A stretch of 61,579 bases of DNA from JBLNCE01 sp050260415 (GTDB lineage Bacteria > Bacillota > UBA4882 > JAAYXC01), in assembly GCA_050260415.1 (NCBI GenBank), contig JBLNCE010000009.1, positions 1 through 61,579 on the forward strand, given 5' to 3'. The position numbers were made by a program, and so were the translations under genes. The notes under the pieces were generated by a model. It did no database searches. It was not told the DNA's origin and saw only the letters and a list, made by a program, of their open reading frames with translations. This document shows positions 1 through 7,442 of the stretch, one piece after another. The first letter of the stretch is position 1; every line of letters starts with the position of its first letter.

Positions 1-42
1 CCGCATAAACATTATCAGAACAACCTTTGGAGGGTCGCCGGC

Positions 43-729
43 ATGATTATGCTGCTGGACCGAAGACTCGTGGCCGGATTGGCCCTTGTTCCCCTCTTCT
101 GCCTCGGGGGAATATGCGGCCGTCTGTTCCTTGCCGTCCGCGCCGGCCCGGCGGTGGTGGTGGACCCGGGTCACGGGGGGATCGACGGCGGCTGCCAGGA
201 CGGGCGTGGCAACCTGGAAAAGGATCTGAATCTGGCCATCTCCCGCCGCGTGGCCGCCCATCTTAGAGAGGCCGGATATGCCGCGCACTTGACCCGCGCC
301 GACGACCGTGCCCTCGGCGAGACCTATGGGCGGGACCTCATGGCCCGCGTGGATGCCGCCCGTCAGACCCGCGCCCGGGCCCTGGTGAGCGTCCATGCCA
401 ACTGGTGCCGCGATCCGAGCGCGACCGGCGCGTTGATGGTCGTTCCACCCGCGGCCCCGCAAAGCATGCGCCTGGCCAAGGCGATCGGCGCGCGCCTGCA
501 AGGGCTCTGCCCAGTCAACCCCGAGCCGCTCGTGATGCCGGATCACCCGCTCCTGGCCGCGGAGTCCTTTCCAATCGTCCTCGTGGAAGTGGGTTTCCTA
601 TCAAACCCGGCCGAGGCGGCGCGGCTGCAAACAGCCGCGTACCAAGACGCTCTCGGCCGCGCCATCGCCCAAGGGATCGAGGACTTTCTTAGAGCCGCGC
701 CGCCCGCGGCGATCCGGTCTACCCGGTGA
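43..729 (+). CDS. N-acetylmuramoyl-L-alanine amidase, CwlD-like (Amidase_3)
   Basis: Zinc amidase that cuts the lactyl-peptide bond of peptidoglycan. The 228-residue protein has one N-terminal hydrophobic segment (about residues 10-32, anchor or signal) followed directly by the catalytic domain. Visible ligands are the His in DPGHGG, the Glu in NLEKDLN, the His in VSVHANW, and the catalytic Glu in VEVGFLSN near the C terminus. There are no SH3 or LysM binding modules, so it is a minimal enzyme like CwlD. The ATG follows a GGAGG ribosome-binding site. Family assignment is firm; a spore-cortex role is inference, since no sporulation neighbours are seen. Confidence 0.9.
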   Translation: MIMLLDRRLVAGLALVPLFCLGGICGRLFLAVRAGPAVVVDPGHGGIDGGCQDGRGNLEKDLNLAISRRVAAHLREAGYAAHLTRADDRALGETYGRDLMARVDAARQTRARALVSVHANWCRDPSATGALMVVPPAAPQSMRLAKAIGARLQGLCPVNPEPLVMPDHPLLAAESFPIVLVEVGFLSNPAEAARLQTAAYQDALGRAIAQGIEDFLRAAPPAAIRSTR

Positions 730-834
730 ACATAGGCTGCTGGCCCTCCCGGCCGGGGGCGCACCCCCGCCATCCAGTCTGCATAAAATGCAAGGATTCC
801 GTGGGGTGTACACCCACGTGGTGGGGGGACCTCG

Positions 835-1314
835 ATGCTGGAAACACCCTCCTTCTTTACGCTGGTGTCCGGAGCCGGAGAGGCGGCAAGCCCCCTCAAC
901 GCTTTTGACGCGGCGCTCCTGGACGCCGGGATTGGCAATCTCAACCTGCTCCGTGTCTCCAGCATCCTGCCGCCGGGCGCTGTCTACAGGCCGCAACTGA
1001 CCATTCCCCCGGGAAGCTTGCTTCCGGTGGCCTATGGCACGATCGCCAGCAGCACGCCCGGAGACCTCATCGCGGCCGCCGTTGCCGTCGGACGGTGCGC
1101 CCCGGATCGGTTCGGCGTGATCATGGAATGCAGCGGCCATTGCTCGCGCGGGGAGATCGAGGCGCGGATCAGGGCGATGGTGGCCGAAGGCTTTGCCGTC
1201 CGCGGGATGCCGTCGGGCGAGGTCCTAGTGGCCAGCGTGGAGTGGCGCGTCAAAAAGATCGGTGCCGTCATCGCCGCGGTGCCGTTGTGGTACGATAATT
1301 CGCCGGTCTCTTGA
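835..1314 (+). CDS. pdaD: pyruvoyl-dependent arginine decarboxylase
   Basis: Converts arginine to agmatine with a covalent pyruvoyl group made by self-cleavage. The 159-residue proenzyme is normal length. The cleavage motif RVSSILPP is at about residues 40-47; by family knowledge the chain breaks between the two serines and the second becomes pyruvoyl. The rest (AYGTIAS, glycine-rich N terminus, charged C-terminal strand) matches the PvlArgDC fold. The start follows a GGTGGGGGG ribosome-binding stretch. No agmatine ureohydrolase or polyamine gene adjoins it, so whether it serves polyamine synthesis or acid resistance is open. A hairpin terminator follows at 1381-1405. Confidence 0.9.
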   Translation: MLETPSFFTLVSGAGEAASPLNAFDAALLDAGIGNLNLLRVSSILPPGAVYRPQLTIPPGSLLPVAYGTIASSTPGDLIAAAVAVGRCAPDRFGVIMECSGHCSRGEIEARIRAMVAEGFAVRGMPSGEVLVASVEWRVKKIGAVIAAVPLWYDNSPVS

Positions 1315-1380
1315 GGAGCGAGGCCTGCCTCGCCCAACCCCAACGCGTTCCTGGGCCGTGATCCGTGCGGTATGAATAAA

Positions 1381-1405
1381 GATAGGCCGCTATCCGCGGC
1401 CTATC
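1381..1405. terminator. bidirectional hairpin terminator
   Basis: A perfect 10-bp stem (1381-1390 with 1396-1405) has a 5-base loop. Plus-strand TTGCTT follows it, serving pdaD. On the minus strand TTTATTC follows it, so it also fits as the original terminator of the substrate-binding-protein remnant ending at 1433. Confidence 0.7.
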
Positions 1406-1432
1406 TTGCTTGATGTTTAGACATTTGCGGTA

Positions 1433-1680
1433 TTACTTGCCGTAGAACGCATTCACATTGGCCTTGGTGACGACGTTGGTGCCGGTATCCACATAGCCCG
1501 GCAACGGGTTGATGCCGCTGGTCTTCCAGCCGTCAATGGGATTGACCAGGTTATGTTTGGTGAAGTAGAGGAAGACCATGGACCAAAAACCCATGCTCCA
1601 TGTGCCCTGGGCGATGGAGGCGCTGATCTCGCCGGATTTGATCAAGTCCAGCGTACCCTTGTCCGTATCAAAGGAAACGT
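1433..1680 (-). pseudogene. C-terminal remnant of a periplasmic sugar-binding protein (ABC transporter)
   Basis: About 80 residues on the minus strand read as the extreme C terminus of a sugar ABC-transporter substrate-binding protein of the periplasmic-binding-protein type (SFDTDKGTLDLIKSGEIS, then ASIAQGTWSMGFWS). The normal ending and stop are kept and a terminator follows. The N-terminal three quarters are missing: homologous reading stops near 1680 and the next codons belong to an unrelated sequence. The frame closes at a stop near 1741. This is a broken gene created by a deletion or rearrangement join. Confidence 0.6.
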
Positions 1681-1790
1681 TTCCGCGGCGAGGCAGGCAT
1701 GGTCCAGGAGCATCCGGGTGCCGTAGGATTTGCAGATCTCACGTAATTCCACGCTAAGCGGCATCCCGATACCTCCACAAACACAGATAC
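1681..1790 (-). pseudogene. fragment of a PLP-dependent lyase (beta-eliminating lyase / threonine aldolase fold)
   Basis: In a different minus-strand frame from the neighbouring remnant, about 35 residues read GGIGMPLSVELREICKSYG and then TRMLLDHACLAAET. This resembles the stretch around the cofactor-binding Asp of fold-type I PLP lyases (tryptophanase, tyrosine phenol-lyase, threonine aldolase), where a GGxPxS segment precedes a helix and a strand ending in LDxA. It ends at the join at about 1680, and a stop closes it upstream near 1795. Assignment rests on pattern recognition only and is tentative. Confidence 0.33.
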
Positions 1791-1799
1791 TAGGTCAAC

Positions 1800-2109
1800 T
1801 GCTCCGCCTCATAGGTTGTGTAGACTCTGACGCGGTGCGATCAACTGTCGTGCTCGTGCGCGTGATCCCAGTCGTCCCGTGCTCGAATCACGAGTACGAG
1901 TACGAGTGCGAGCACCCGCCTGCGGGCTGAAGCGCCGTTTGCTATAGATGGTAGCCCTACGGCGCGTAGGCCCGTCCTCCGCAGCAGTACCCATGTGGCA
2001 TTCAAGATGCTACTGCGGAGGGTGGAGGGTGGACCGCTTCGCTGAGCACGAGCACGGATCAGAAAATCACTTATGGACCCTGTTTTATAAAACGGCAAGA
2101 AACCTTTGC
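1800..2109. other. intergenic stretch with short degenerate repeats, no gene seen
   Basis: No convincing reading frame. It contains a GAGTACGAGTACGAGTGCGAG-like low-complexity patch near 1885-1912 and a loose inverted repeat, CCTCCGCAG (1976-1984) against CTGCGGAGG (2012-2020). Confidence 0.4.
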
Positions 2110-2138
2110 TTGACGTTATCCGCGCGCTTCCATATAAT
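2110..2138 (+). promoter_or_regulatory. sigma-A promoter of the cupin gene
   Basis: TTGACG (2110-2115) and a perfect TATAAT (2133-2138) are separated by exactly 17 bases, about 48 bases before the ATG at 2186. Confidence 0.75.
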
Positions 2139-2185
2139 CACGTTTAGAAAACTCAGTATTTCGTAATACGATGAGGGTGAGAAGG

Positions 2186-2509
2186 ATGTTCTTTCCAAAA
2201 ACGGCCCAACCCGTTGAAACGGTCGCGCCGGGGGTTTCTCGGCAGGTACTGGCCCGCGGCGGCGGGCTGATGACTGTAGAGGTACGCTTCGCCAAAGGCG
2301 TCGCCATGCCCCCCCACACACATCCCCACGAGCAGGTCAGCTACATCCTCGCGGGCAGATTCGAGGGATTCATCGGCGGAGAGAAGACCATCCTGACGGC
2401 GGGCGATACGTACTATGTGCCGCCTGATGTTCCCCATACGGTGACCGCCCTCGAGGATTCCGTCATCCTCGACGTCTTCACCCCGCAACGCGAGGATTTT
2501 CTGCGCTAA
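2186..2509 (+). CDS. small single-domain cupin protein
   Basis: A 107-residue cupin_2 protein, one beta-barrel that typically holds a metal. The ligand set is visible: HTHPHEQ in motif 1 (two His plus Glu) and the His of PPDVPHTV in motif 2, with the conserved GDTYYVPP turn. The ATG at 2186 is preferred to the one at 2171 because GAGGG sits 8 bases before it, inside the longer reading frame. It has its own promoter. Such proteins act as small isomerases, dioxygenases or sensors; the substrate cannot be told. The next gene converges on it. Confidence 0.85.
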   Translation: MFFPKTAQPVETVAPGVSRQVLARGGGLMTVEVRFAKGVAMPPHTHPHEQVSYILAGRFEGFIGGEKTILTAGDTYYVPPDVPHTVTALEDSVILDVFTPQREDFLR

Positions 2510-2625
2510 GCCATTTTGAGCGGCCAGATCGGTATCGGGTCGGAATCGGATCGAAGGTCTTCCGATGATTCGGGTGCGGCGCATCGATTTCGATACCGAT
2601 CTCGGCCCCAAGCAAAGAGTCACAG

Positions 2626-2655
2626 AAAAAACCCCCGCTCCCTCCGGAGCGGGGG
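2626..2655 (-). terminator. rho-independent terminator of the 2687-3331 gene
   Basis: A 10-bp GC stem (2632-2641 with 2646-2655) has a CTCC loop, followed on the minus strand by six T residues (2626-2631). Confidence 0.85.
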
Positions 2656-2686
2656 CCTTCGCTTGGCCGTTATGCCCCTATGTACC

Positions 2687-3331
2687 TTACTCCGCCTTCA
2701 GCTCGATGCTGTCCAGGTAACCGCTCATCTCCACTTTATTGCTGGAACCGAGCTTGAAGACCACCCGGTCCGGGGCGATGCTCTTGATCATCGGGAAATC
2801 CCCGATTTTTTTGTCATCCACGGTATAGGCGAACTTGCCCGTCGCCACATCCCAGGCCACCGTCACCATATGCCAGGCATCCCGCTCATACTTGACGCCG
2901 CAATCCTGGAGGACGCCCTCCTGGTCGCGGTACTTGACGTTGCCGTTGCCGCTCAGGCTGATATCGACGACCCGTTCGCCGTCCTTGGTAAATGTGCAAT
3001 AGAAGTCCCCCGCCCCGGAAGAAGGGTTGAGAAAAGCGAAGCGAATGGATCCCCTTTCCTGCTTACCGAACCATCTGCTGGCTTGAGCCGCGCCGCCGGG
3101 GCTGTCGTCGGCCATCTTCAAGCAATGCGGGGGGGTATGCGGCGCCATTACCGTCTTGTCCACCACCGTGCAGACGGCCTTGATGTCGCCCCCGTCCTCC
3201 CAACCGGCCGGAAATTGATCCAGGGCGGCCGCGTCAAAGCTCTCCGCGAACGGGATCGCGCCGACGGTCAGGGAGAGGGGGAGCAGAAACAGGAACACCA
3301 TCCCAAAGACCGAACGTGCTTGCTTACTCAT
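2687..3331 (-). CDS. secreted hypothetical protein, probable jelly-roll (LamG/concanavalin-like) fold
   Basis: A 214-residue protein with a clear signal peptide (basic MSKQARS, a hydrophobic core to about residue 25, cleavage near VGA). The rest is beta-rich with alternating hydrophobics. It has FAESFDAAALDQFPAGWE at the start and WHMVTVAWDVATGKFAYTVD later, a pattern common in concanavalin-like sugar- or surface-binding domains. I recognise no catalytic motif. AAAGGAGG precedes the ATG at 8-base spacing, and a hairpin terminator follows the gene. It stands alone, so function is unknown. Confidence 0.7.
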   Translation of the reverse strand: MSKQARSVFGMVFLFLLPLSLTVGAIPFAESFDAAALDQFPAGWEDGGDIKAVCTVVDKTVMAPHTPPHCLKMADDSPGGAAQASRWFGKQERGSIRFAFLNPSSGAGDFYCTFTKDGERVVDISLSGNGNVKYRDQEGVLQDCGVKYERDAWHMVTVAWDVATGKFAYTVDDKKIGDFPMIKSIAPDRVVFKLGSSNKVEMSGYLDSIELKAE

Positions 3332-3550
3332 GCGTAATCCTCCTTTTCGTCATCGGCTGCATCGTCTTCATCGCATCCCGGCTGAGCCGCTACCAAGACA
3401 CCGTCTCGTTATCCCATCTCCGCCCCCTTTCGTCATATGCCAAGCTAGGCACGTGTTATCATATTGACTAAATTATTCGCCAGAGAACCGCCGATCTCCT
3501 GCCGGCTGTAAACAACAGCCGCTGCGGCCGACGACCCCGGGCAACCGACA

Positions 3551-3579
3551 TGCAAAATAAAAACCCGCCGTGAGGCGGG
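3551..3579 (-). terminator. rho-independent terminator downstream of the SIS gene
   Basis: CCCGCC (3564-3569) pairs with GGCGGG (3574-3579) around a 4-base loop. On the minus strand it is followed by TTTTTATTTT (3551-3563). It is the first strong terminator after the gene ending at 3755. Confidence 0.75.
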
Positions 3580-3754
3580 CGGGCTGGCTTCGCCACAAGC
3601 TCAGCCTCGCTGCGGACCGCGGCTGCCGGTCCCAGGCAAGATCCGTCTCTGTCCGGTAACCGGCGAAGGCCGGATTCCGGCATACCGCCAACGGATCGGC
3701 CGCCGGCGTGATGCGTTTTCACGCGCGCCGTTTCCTTGGCGCGTCGGAGATGGA
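3580..3754 (-). other. hairpin-dense 3' untranslated region, possible structured RNA
   Basis: Between the SIS stop codon and its terminator lie about 175 bases with several stems: CGCGCC/GGCGCG (about 3723-3742), GCGTGA/TCACGC (about 3707-3725), and a long-range GATCCGT/ACGGATC pair (about 3640-3696) that encloses four CCGG-containing arms. No protein is encoded. This could be a processed 3' UTR RNA or a decayed repeat. I recognise no riboswitch consensus. Confidence 0.35.
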
Positions 3755-4789
3755 TTACCTCGTCACCGTCACCTTGGTCAAGCCATGGGGCTTATCCGGA
3801 TCGTATCCTTTGGCCAACGCCAGGAAGCAGGCGAAGAGCTGAGCCGCCACGATGCAGGTAAATGGGGAGAACAATTCCGGCACATGCGGTAAGGCAAAAG
3901 AAGTACGGCCCAAGGAGAGAATCCCCCGATCGTCGGCGAAGACGACGAGTTCTCCCCCGCGTTCCTTGATCTTGTCCGCGGTTTCCGCCAGGCCGTCCCT
4001 GGCCGCCCCCGTCGGGGCAAAGACCAGAACCGGAAAGTTCTGGTGGACCATGGCGATGGGACCGTGCAAAAAGTCCGCGGCGGAGTAACCTTTGGCCCCG
4101 ATGTAGCTCGTCTCCTGGATTTTTAGCGCCGTCTCGAGGGCGGTGGCCTGGTTCAGGCCTCGCGCCAAGACGACGCACTCCCGGATAAAGGCGTAACGTT
4201 CAACCTGGGCCCTGACGGTCTCCTCCAGGCGAAGCGTCTTTGCCATATAGCGCGGCAGATCGGCAAAGGCCGCCGATACGCCCGCGTCGCCGGCCAGGGC
4301 CAGACCGAGCATGGCCAGGAGGGCCATCTCCGCCGTATAGGTCTTGGTGGCGGCCACGGCGCGCTCGACGTCGGCGCGGCAGAGCAGAAGGTGTTCGGCA
4401 TGCTTGGCCATGGTCGACCCGGGCGCGTTGGTGATCGTCGCCGTCAGAGCGCCGCTTGCGCGCGCGGCGGCGAGGTATAGATCGACATCGGCGGCTTCTC
4501 CCGACTGCGATAAGCCGATCACGAGGGCGTTTGACAGGCGCAGGGGCCTTTCGTACAACGTGACGATGGATGGGGCGGCAAGAGCCACCGGGATCCCGGT
4601 GACATATTCCAAGAAGTACTGGCCAAAGATCGCCGCGTGGTCCGACGTGCCGCGAGCCGCCAGCACGATCAGATCCACGCCACGTTCTCTTACCCGCGCG
4701 GCTAGTTCATCTAGCTCACCTTCCGCTTCCCGTTGCAATGAAGCCAGGATCTCCGGCTGGGACTTGATCTCCTCGAGCATGATGGTCAA
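3755..4789 (-). CDS. double SIS-domain aminosugar isomerase/deaminase (GlmS isomerase-like, AgaS-like)
   Basis: A 344-residue cytoplasmic protein with two SIS domains and no glutaminase domain. The GlmS-type phosphate-binding Ser/Thr loops show as ARGTSDHA (about residue 46) and GLSQSGEA (about 92), and the second SIS domain has LKIQETSYIGAKG. Relatives deaminate or isomerise aminosugar phosphates or fructosamine-type sugars. AGGAGG lies 9 bases before a TTG at 4789, so that start is preferred over the ATG at 4780. It lies 58 bases downstream of the PIG-L deacetylase gene, and together they suggest deacetylation then deamination of an N-acetylated aminosugar. The exact substrate is unknown. 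Confidence 0.8.
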   Translation of the reverse strand: MTIMLEEIKSQPEILASLQREAEGELDELAARVRERGVDLIVLAARGTSDHAAIFGQYFLEYVTGIPVALAAPSIVTLYERPLRLSNALVIGLSQSGEAADVDLYLAAARASGALTATITNAPGSTMAKHAEHLLLCRADVERAVAATKTYTAEMALLAMLGLALAGDAGVSAAFADLPRYMAKTLRLEETVRAQVERYAFIRECVVLARGLNQATALETALKIQETSYIGAKGYSAADFLHGPIAMVHQNFPVLVFAPTGAARDGLAETADKIKERGGELVVFADDRGILSLGRTSFALPHVPELFSPFTCIVAAQLFACFLALAKGYDPDKPHGLTKVTVTR

Positions 4790-4847
4790 TCTATCGCCCC
4801 TCCTTTGGGACTACGATCTCCCCAAGGGCAACACAAGGCGCCAATAA

Positions 4848-5702
4848 CTACTCCCGCCCCAGCCTCTCCAGCCGCGCGGCCACTTCCCGGAGGAACCGCT
4901 CTTGGAAGGCGGCGACATACGCCCCGACCGAGAGTCCGGGATCGGCGACCAACGGGGTGAGATCCATGGCAAAGGTCAGACCGGCGGTATCGTCCACGCC
5001 GTGTGAAGAGTGGTAGGTGGCATGCGCCCGCCGGCGTCCCAGGGTCGCCAGGTCGTAACGTTTGCCGCCGCAGATCTGGGAGTCAAAGACGCCCAACAAT
5101 GCCGCGGCCAAGTTCTCATGGGCATCCACGCGCAGAGCCACCTTGTCCTCGTCCACCAACCAGTCCAGGTCGCGCCAGACTTCGCAGCCATAGAGGCGGG
5201 CCGGCCGGACTTCCGCGGGCAACTCGCGCAGGGCCTGGATCGTGCGGAGGGCGACGGCGACATGGGTGTCGTGCTTATCGGCGGGGTTATGGGTATAGAC
5301 GGCCTCCGGCCGGGCCGCCAGGAAAAGCTCCTTGAGATCCTCGATCGCCTCGCGTCGCGCGGGGTCCTTCACCGACCCACTGGTATAATCGAGCAGAACA
5401 ATGGCGGCGTATTCCCCGATCGCGGCCGCTTTCTTTTGCTCCTGCCGGCGGATGGCGCGCATCTCTTCGTCGGTGAACTTGGCGTAGAGACCATCCCGCG
5501 CGCTGCCGGCGCCGTCGGTCACGGTCACGCCGAGGAACCACCGGTCGCTCCGGGCGTAGCACGCAAGGATTCCGTGGTAGGCCATGATCTCCAGGTCGTC
5601 CTGGTGGGCCGCGACGCCCATATGGGTCGTCCGTCGCAGCGCTTCTCCCTCGGGCCGGCCGTCCGGAACGTATAGTTCGGCGGTGGCATTTCGTAATCTC
5701 AT
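4848..5702 (-). CDS. PIG-L (LmbE-like) family N-deacetylase
   Basis: A zinc-dependent deacetylase of N-acetyl sugars, about 284 residues. The zinc and catalytic motif AHQDD (usually PHPDD or AHPDD) is near residue 33, and a second ligand region reads THNPADKHDTHVAV near residue 140, which fits the family's HxxH pattern. There is no signal peptide, so it acts in the cytoplasm. The ATG at 5702 has GAGGA about 10 bases upstream; a GTG at 5720 is possible but lacks a site. It is probably first in a two-gene operon with the SIS protein. The Gln in AHQDD is a mild departure from the consensus Pro. Confidence 0.85.
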   Translation of the reverse strand: MRLRNATAELYVPDGRPEGEALRRTTHMGVAAHQDDLEIMAYHGILACYARSDRWFLGVTVTDGAGSARDGLYAKFTDEEMRAIRRQEQKKAAAIGEYAAIVLLDYTSGSVKDPARREAIEDLKELFLAARPEAVYTHNPADKHDTHVAVALRTIQALRELPAEVRPARLYGCEVWRDLDWLVDEDKVALRVDAHENLAAALLGVFDSQICGGKRYDLATLGRRRAHATYHSSHGVDDTAGLTFAMDLTPLVADPGLSVGAYVAAFQERFLREVAARLERLGRE

Positions 5703-5845
5703 GGCAAGACGCTTCCTCACTTGTAGAGTTGGGCACGGCAGGGTACTCTGCCACGGTAGTCCGGTGTAATACTTCCGTAACGGCGCGATCGATCCTTTTT
5801 ACAAATCTTCTACGACTTCTTTTCAGATCTGACCGAAAAACCGTA

Positions 5846-6435
5846 GTATAAGCTTTCATCTGACAAGTCCTTGTGGCAGATATGTGGGTCTGCGCCGGGT
5901 GCGCCGGTGCGGCCTGATGGGCTGCGCATCTCGTCGTTGTCGGCCGTTTTCGTGCTCGACGGACGCGTGTACGTCTGCGCGCGAAAACGGCCTTCCGCCT
6001 AGAGCTGCTTGCCCCTGAGGCCGCAAGCCATGTCGAGGAAGTCGTGTCCGGCGCACCCGGCGCGGTTGCACGACCATCCTGGTCAGGAGAGTGCGCCTCC
6101 TCATCCTTGAGGCCTCGGCGTTCATGGTCTTAATGTTCGCCTACGGCGCGCAGACATGGATGTCGAGCCACACGGCATTGATTGCCGGATGCAATCACGC
6201 CGTTGGCTTCGAAGCCCAACGGAGTACTGAGGCGCAAAGGATGCGCCGAACGGTCCCTCACCCGAACCACGGACGGTGAGGTGGATAAAGACCTTCTCAT
6301 AAGGAGGTCCAGGAACCTTGGTTCCGGTCGCGGGATTCCAAAGGGTGTGCGACCACACCCTTTGGTCCGGGAGGGTGCGGGAGGACGGATAGTGCCTCCC
6401 GCGACCCAGACTAATCTACATATGAAAGCTTATAC
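5846..6435 (-). ncRNA. candidate large structured noncoding RNA (about 590 nt) bounded by an inverted repeat
   Basis: No credible protein is encoded, yet stems are dense. The ends are a perfect 14-bp inverted repeat (5846-5859 with 6422-6435). Inside are 12 bp at 6338-6349/6354-6365 (loop CGAC), 10 bp at 6326-6335/6397-6406 enclosing it, and 11 bp at 5942-5952/5982-5992. Others are 7 bp at 6179-6185/6191-6197, 7 bp at 6200-6206/6216-6222 and 7 bp at 6256-6262/6275-6281. An alternative helix, 6377-6384/6395-6402, competes with the 10-bp one. The minus strand is favoured because the terminal stem is followed there by TACGG and five T, as in an intrinsic terminator. Size recalls OLE, GOLLD or ROOL RNAs, but I cannot assign a class. 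A mobile-element remnant is the main alternative. Confidence 0.45.
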
Positions 6436-6663
6436 GACCCTGTAAACTTGACGTAGGACTGGAAAAGGCCATTTTCTTGTGCCTACGAAGATGCACCCTG
6501 CCAACACGACGTATAAAGGCGCTGTAGGAATTTACCTCTGTGCGAAATCCCGCTGACGAAGGCATGGAGACGAGGGCCGCTCGCCCACCGTGCTCCTGTA
6601 ACAGTCCACATCCGGTCTTTTTGGTGTATGCTCTTAGCAAACGATAGCGAGAGGAGCACCACC

Positions 6664-7200
6664 ATGCCTGTGGCAAACACCCTCCCCGATCCGGCGGTTC
6701 TGTCCTTCGTCGGCGCGGGCAAAGAAGGCCGGGTCTACCGGCTCGATGGGACGCGGTGCGTCAAGTACTACAACCATGCCAAATATCAGCGGCGGGAGCT
6801 GGCCGCCCTCACGCGGGGCGCCGGCGATCCGCTCCTGCCCCGCGTCCACTCCTGGGGCCGAAGCTACGTGATCAGGGAGTATATCGAGGGAACGGCGCTC
6901 TTTGATTACCTCAGCGCGCATCCTCTCACCCGGGACTTGGCCGTGAAAATCCTGCAAATGCACGAAACCTTGATCCGGCTCGGTTTTCACCGCGCGGACC
7001 TCAGGCTGTCCCACGTCATCCTCACGCCGGACGGACGGCTCCGGGTCATCGATCCGACCAATATGATGAAGGACCATCGCACCTTCCCGCGTAAACTGCT
7101 CTACGACCTGGAACGGCTGGGTAAGCGGGAGGAATTCCTGGCCTGGACCGCGCGCCTGCGGCCGGATGTGTACCGCCGCTGGCAAGAGCATCTGCGGTAG
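6664..7200 (+). CDS. small protein-kinase-like phosphotransferase
   Basis: A 179-residue minimal kinase fold. It has a glycine-rich loop (GAGKEGRVYRL), a lysine in CVKYY that would bind ATP phosphates, a catalytic-loop-like HRADLRLSHVIL, and an IDP in the DFG position, all closer together than in full Ser/Thr kinases. It resembles the short RIO/APH-like kinases often found singly in Firmicutes. The ATG at 6664 follows GAGAGGAGC; an upstream ATG at 6628 lacks such a site. Substrate unknown. It lies just beyond the structured RNA element on the opposite strand. Confidence 0.75.
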   Translation: MPVANTLPDPAVLSFVGAGKEGRVYRLDGTRCVKYYNHAKYQRRELAALTRGAGDPLLPRVHSWGRSYVIREYIEGTALFDYLSAHPLTRDLAVKILQMHETLIRLGFHRADLRLSHVILTPDGRLRVIDPTNMMKDHRTFPRKLLYDLERLGKREEFLAWTARLRPDVYRRWQEHLR

Positions 7201-7238
7201 CGTGCGCGGCGCGATCCTGGGGACACTAGATCCAGATC

Positions 7239-7258
7239 GGGCGCAATGTATTGCGCCC
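7239..7258. repeat. GC-rich palindrome after the kinase-like gene
   Basis: GGGCGCAA (7239-7246) pairs with TTGCGCCC (7251-7258) around TGTA. There is no T tract, so it is more like an interspersed palindrome than a terminator. A 28-bp sequence at 7348-7375 nearby also occurs at 1326-1353 (24 of 28 identical). Confidence 0.45.
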
Positions 7259-7442
7259 CAACATCCGGCGGATCACGCAACCACGGCTTTCCGTTCCAGG
7301 GGCGTGCCGCCTACGACGCCGTAGCAGCCATGGCCGCAAAGGCTGGATGCCTCGCCCGACCCGGATGCGTTCCTGAACCATTGGGTGAGTTCGGGGTTTT
7401 TGCGCTGCTGCCAACGCCAAAAAAGAAGCGAGGGGCATCGCC

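Noticed and set aside
6122..6358. Open frame of 78 codons within the structured RNA element
   Set aside because: No ribosome-binding site, codon use unlike neighbours, and the bases are taken up by hairpins.
5846..6435. Group II intron
   Set aside because: The ends lack GTGCG and a domain V hairpin, and there is no reverse transcriptase.
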